Positions 48,701 through 54,700 of a DNA stretch of 64,000 bases are shown here, in pieces. The position numbers were made by a program, and so were the translations under genes. Each line of letters begins with the position of its first letter. The stretch's first letter is position 1. The stretch is from contig CM067302.1 of assembly GCA_034231615.1 (NCBI GenBank), positions 14,364,990 to 14,428,989 of the forward strand. The letters are read 5' to 3'. The notes beneath the pieces are model-generated. The model was not told the origin of the DNA. It ran no database searches and saw only the letters and a list, made by a program, of their open reading frames with translations. The stretch comes from Meghimatium bilineatum (taxonomy: Eukaryota; Mollusca; Gastropoda; Stylommatophora; Philomycidae).

Positions 48701-51700
48701 AAATCTAGTAGGACTGTGGTCATGCTTCAATAGAGACCCAGTGCGATTTTGAGAATAAGTGATGAAAAAGAAGAAGAACTGATGTCGGAATACTCCGAGC
48801 ATCACTATAGGAGTTCCGTCTCTTTTAGCAGATGGCGAAGGGTATGTATGTTGATAGTTCCCATAACACATTGGCTGTATAGCTACTTCATCCTACCCCT
48901 TACCTTAATCATTCTGCTCTATTATCTGCCTAATTTCTTATTAAAATAAGTAGCTCTTATTCTGACTCTGTGGAACAGAACATGTCAGCGATAGCCAAGG
49001 TACAGGGTTTGAATCCTGCCACAGGCAATTGTACATCCGTACCATGAGAAAGCAATGGCAAATTACTGAACATATTTATATTGCATAGAAAATCACTACA
49101 GCCAAAAAATGTTGGATTTAAAGCTCCATCCTTAATAGGATACGTTACCAATTTTTAATTCTAAGCAAAAAAAATTCTTCAATCTATATGCTAAGCCTCC
49201 TTCACCATATTGTCTTGGTCCAAATGTCACACGCATCTGCCCTGACCCCTCCCGTGCTCTTGAAGTCAGTCTCAGCTTTTTTATCACCCTGAACTTCATC
49301 TGTAGAGCAATGAAGCCCATAGGTGTCAGGTAAAGTGTGTTCATCAATAGTTGATCACAGGTATAGTCTATTATCTCCAAAGTTACTGAGTGTATGAGCC
49401 GCATATTTTGCATGAGTGTGTTATTTAGTAACCACGCTAAAGATTTATGATTAATTGTTATCTAGACTGAACGACTTACAGTAGTCGCCACGAATTTTCG
49501 TTTTTAAGGTAGCAATACTTGTTTGTTGATAGCCATAAAATAGACGGGTTTACAGTACAAATTACCATATTTTCTGTCACTGAGGGGAAATATGTCTTAT
49601 TTGTATATTTTTTTCTTCTCTCCAGCTCTTCATTGGCTGTTAGGCAAATTATAAATACATTTGCCAATTAAAAGCACAATAAAATAAGAAGACGTCATTA
49701 TTTATTGAATTATATTGCAGTGAAATGCGTATTAAATAGCTTAATGTTAGAATGGAAATTAATTTTTTAATGAGTGCGGCATTAAGTAAGCGTTTTATTT
49801 ATTTTTAGAGATTTCTTTGTAATATCTTAAAATAATAGCTAAACTCGTTTCCTCAAAGGTGTATCTCATATTCAACGTTTTTTTATTGTGGTGTCTTCAA
49901 CATATCAAGTTTTTGTAATTATTTACAGCGTATCATAAAGCAGCATTTACAACTATAATATAGCCATATTTTTGAAAGTTAAAATCATTACACTGAAAAG
50001 TATAGCTGTTAGATTGCAAACACTATGCTCTCCGCCATTGACAAAGAAGGTTGAAAGTGGAAGAAGAATATTGGCAGAAAGGTGCTTCATTCAAGCAACT
50101 ACAATTATCGATCTTTACGATACATTGTATTATTAATAGAAAAATAAGAAGAATTCGAAACAAGGACAGGAGAAGACAGAGAAGAAGGATTTAGATAACA
50201 TCAATATAATAGTGAACATATCAAAACAACACTGCCGAAGTGGCATATCTATCATTGTAAAGACATGATATTTATATATAATATATATCCTCGCTGGACA
50301 ACAAGACCATACTGGCAATGGTTAAACATAGTAAACTGTTGTGATTTAGTAATTTGATGAGAAGTGAAGTTCTCTCTAGAACAGTCACGCAGAGCAAAGT
50401 AGGTGTACAGAGAAAAGGTGGCCAACATAAGGTCTGGACTGATAATATTAAAGGCCGGACACTTTTGAATTTCGCCGCATTGTAGAGTGAACTCAGAAAA
50501 TGTTTATGTTAAAGATTCCAGAATACCAACACTAGTACTTAGAATGTTTATACTAGGATGATGATGACTATGGTAAGTACTGAATGTTTATTTTAAATTC
50601 TCAAGAATGTAAATAATACAATTTCATAAACGTTTAATTGTTAACTTTATATCTTGTTGCATATAATCTCAACACAGCGAAAGAAAAATATTACATTCTA
50701 CATATTTCATTTTACCCATGTTACAACAAATGGAGATACGCCTATACCAGCAATTACTGTAAAATTTCTTTTCCACATACAATAAAATCATTGCTACCTT
50801 AAAAACGACATTCATAGCTACTGCTGTGTTAAATCCATTCAGTCTAGATAATAAATAATCATAAATCTTTAACGTGGTTATGAAATAATACACTCATACA
50901 AAATATGAAGCTCAGTAATTACGGAGATAATAGACAATATCAATGATCAACTATTGATGAATGCACTATAGCACGGATTTTCTGTATTAAAAAGATTTTG
51001 GGTCCCCAAAAACTCCCATTAAAAAAAGGTCACTTGGTGTTAAATTATTACTTATGCTGACATTTTATCTCGCACGCTCATATTTAGGGGCAAAAATAAA
51101 TTTGTGTGGATTTTTGTGTTTTGGTGCTAAATACGGACGTTTTTATTGCAATACGGAAATAAATTGTTAAATATATGGATTTATGGAAAAATAAATTGTA
51201 GCTATGGAAACCTCAATATTGATATATTTCTAACGGATGCCCACGTATGTGTTTTATTACTTATAATGTTTGTTTTATGTGCATCATCAGATACATACCA
51301 TTGAGAGCCAGACTTTCGGCAAGCTGCACAGGGTTCAGGGCCTTGCGTTGCCGTCACAACTAACTGTAAGTATAGCCAGGATTAAAGAAGGCATTTCTTT
51401 GGTTGTTTTATGGTGGTCTAATTTCTCATTTCCATAAAATGCTGTTGTGTTAGAGGGCTTGAAAGGAAGAGCAAAGAATAGTAATACTGTTAACCAACCA
51501 TGCATGTCGTAAGAGGTAACTACAGAGGTTTGAGGGTGAAATTTATTGTACCATTCCATAGGTTAAAGTGACTTAAAAGTCATGCTGAGTCTTGATTAGA
51601 AAACTGGCCTCACAGCACGTGGGGCATTCCCATAAGTGCTCCGCCCTCTGTTTCAGCAGCCATTCGACTTGATGATGTTTGGAATCCAATGCCGCCGAAA

Positions 51701-54700
51701 CAGATGTCGACATCAGGGCACATCTCTGGCCTTTGCGACAGGTTTCTTTGTTGTTCCGCCCACTCATGCTGTACCCGTAACGAGTTCAAGCACAACGTCT
51801 GCCTGTCGGAACAATATGGTAACTGTTATCGAAAGTTACGACTACGGGATTGTATAGATGACATGCCATGAAGCTTCTATACAAGATAACCTCAATATAA
51901 AGGCATATCATCTACTAAGGTTCTCTGTTGCATGGTTTGTTTGTCTATTGAGTCATTGGTGAGACCCACAGACACAACCACATGCGCAAAGTCATGCTGA
52001 AGTTGGATATGTCATGCCAAAAGGTTCCAGATATTGCAGTCAAGCTGTAAAATCATCATATAACACATTCCATTCTCCGGATTACATCTTACTGATTAGT
52101 AGGGGTTAGAGAAGGAATACTGAAGTTTTAGGCTTTGGGTCTATGGACCGCTGGATCAGCAACCAACCAGTTTCAGAACTTGTGGTATCATAATGTTACT
52201 TCTGTGTAATGTATGATACATTTTTGCACATGTGAGACACTTTGACCCTCTATGGGATAGGACAGTCAACTACTTCCCCCCCAATCTCCTCAGTCACTTC
52301 TTGCAACATGCATGGCAGATATCATCTTCATCAAGTGCTGTCACCACAACAGACCTCCAACATCCCATCTCTTGTTTTGGTGGTGCACTCTGCTAGACTA
52401 ACCTGTCCATCGTGTGATGTTACTCTCACAATTTTATCTCTGCCTAACCTCTTGCTCGTTTCTCTTTGACTTTGCCCTCAAGTAAGGTCTTCAACAAGGT
52501 GTTATATCTTTTAATGTGTCCAAAATAATTTTTTTTGCCTGATCTTTATTTCTCTTAGTAATTCTTTCTTCATATTAAGCGTTTTTAGCATCTCTTTCGC
52601 CCATGTGTTGTCCGGGCCTGAAAGGGGATCAAAGAATACCAACACTGTTTACCTTCCATGCATGTCGTACTAGGTGACTATGGTGGTTATGGGATGGTGT
52701 TGGCTGTCCTATCCCATATGGGGTCAGTGACCCAAAGCCATACTGAAGTCGGATGTGTCAGGCATTTTATAAAGACTGATGGGGCACGGTTAAAAAAAAA
52801 GCTTGGGAAACACTGTTCTAGCATGAAAAATTGAATATTGTCAGTGATAGTGACTACCCACATCTTTTCATTGGATCTTCTCCAGATTTCTGACAGTTAT
52901 ATACGCAAAATAAACAATAGTGACGTCTACACAGGAATAAATTATAATGGACATCGCTTTTTATTTGACACAAAAAAAAAGAACATTAATTTATGTGTAA
53001 ATGTTTGTTTCATCATTTGCCGTTGTGAACTTTCAGCTACACTCATGGACTTACGACACGATTCTGAGGCCGAGGGCAGCAAAAATTGTGAGTAGATTTA
53101 TGATTCTTTAATGTCAGCTTATCTATCGTTCATTCTCAAACTCCCACCAGATCTCGGTTATATCAGGACAATGGTCCTACTAGATTTCCAGCAGGATATC
53201 CTCGAAAGAGTTCATCTCCAAAGGCAGGTTACTGCAATGGGACATACCTATACTGTTGCCTATTAAAATTTGACTTTAAATAAAACAATAGCAAAGAGAA
53301 TTTCTGCTTTCAAAATGAGAAACTACAGATGAATGTTGCGTATACTATGGAAAGCTAAAAGGACAAATCAAGAAGTGTTAGATCAATAAACGTTAAAGTG
53401 TGCTGGCTCCTTAACAACATTCTAACAAGAAAGCTCTGTGTTTTTGGTCATATAAAGAGACATAACAACATGGAAAGATTAATAGCTGAAGGCAGAGTTA
53501 ACACGGCAACAGGGAAAGAGGGTGCCCAAGATGACGATGGTGCAGTGATATATCAATTTGTTTAAACATCTCTAGCTGCGGCATGTCAACTTGCCCAGAA
53601 TCGCAGAGTTTTCAGAGAATCCATAAGGAATACCACATTCTGGAAAGAATGTCATATGATGATAATTAGAAGTGAGTTCATATGAATATCTTGAAATTTT
53701 CTGTAATGTATGTCAAATGTACTTACCAACTAGGCCACTTTGACATATTTTCCACATGTGAGTAATTCTTTAGACAACCCATACACATCATACTCATATT
53801 TTTATTAAAATGTTGCAAATAACAAAGTTAACACTTTGCTGACCAATTTTGACACTAGCCAAATTTCCGTTACAGAACCTTGCTGACCAAGTTTTTGCTA
53901 GTCGAATGCGCTATGATAGATCAGAAAAATGGGAATACCCATTGCAATAATGTGCTAAAAAATAGTGTTTCCAGGAAAGTATGTTCTGTAAAAATGGTGG
54001 CATGTCGGGAATAGCGATATAGACATAGTAGGTGAGTTTTTATCAAGAAATATTGGAGATTTCGAAGGAAATATTGTATGCTATATAGAAATTAATGTAA
54101 ATCTAGGCCTAGCATTATGATAAGTAGTATTTTGCACTTGGAATAACTCTGGAGCTTTCAAATTCATTCAGAAAGTGCAAACAGTCGTTACAACGCATAG
54201 AAAGTTTCAAAGCATGTAATATATTTTGGTAGAGTTAGGGGCATGTAATATATTTTGATAGAATGTAATTCAGATACTAAAATGCATTTCATGGCTTATA
54301 ACTTGGCTGCAATATCTGTGCATTTTTGGTGTAATACATCTGATTTCATCGGGGCTCAGGGGTGTGGATAGATGTGCAGGATAGAACAGTTCACATGACT
54401 AATGCCAAAACATCTGTACTCCTGCGACATGCATGAATGGTCAAAGTGTTATATTCTTTGCTCCATTTTCAGATCTTGACATCACACAGTATATTAACAC
54501 TTTTCTCACCAGCAATCCACAGCGGACTTATCCGCCATTACTGGGAGTGCACGCAAAATTTTATACATTGATATCGCCGTCTTTAAAAATCCGTATAAAA
54601 TCGATCTAGTGCGAGAAAGCCTTTCTATGTGTTGTAACGACTGTTTGCACTTTCTGCATGAATTTGAAAGCTCCAGAGTTATTTCAAGTGCAAAATGCTA

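Noticed and set aside
52838-53095. 85-codon + strand ORF over MRPL39 exon 8
   Set aside because: It reads exon 8 in another frame and runs through the intron; the family match is in the frame used for exon 8.
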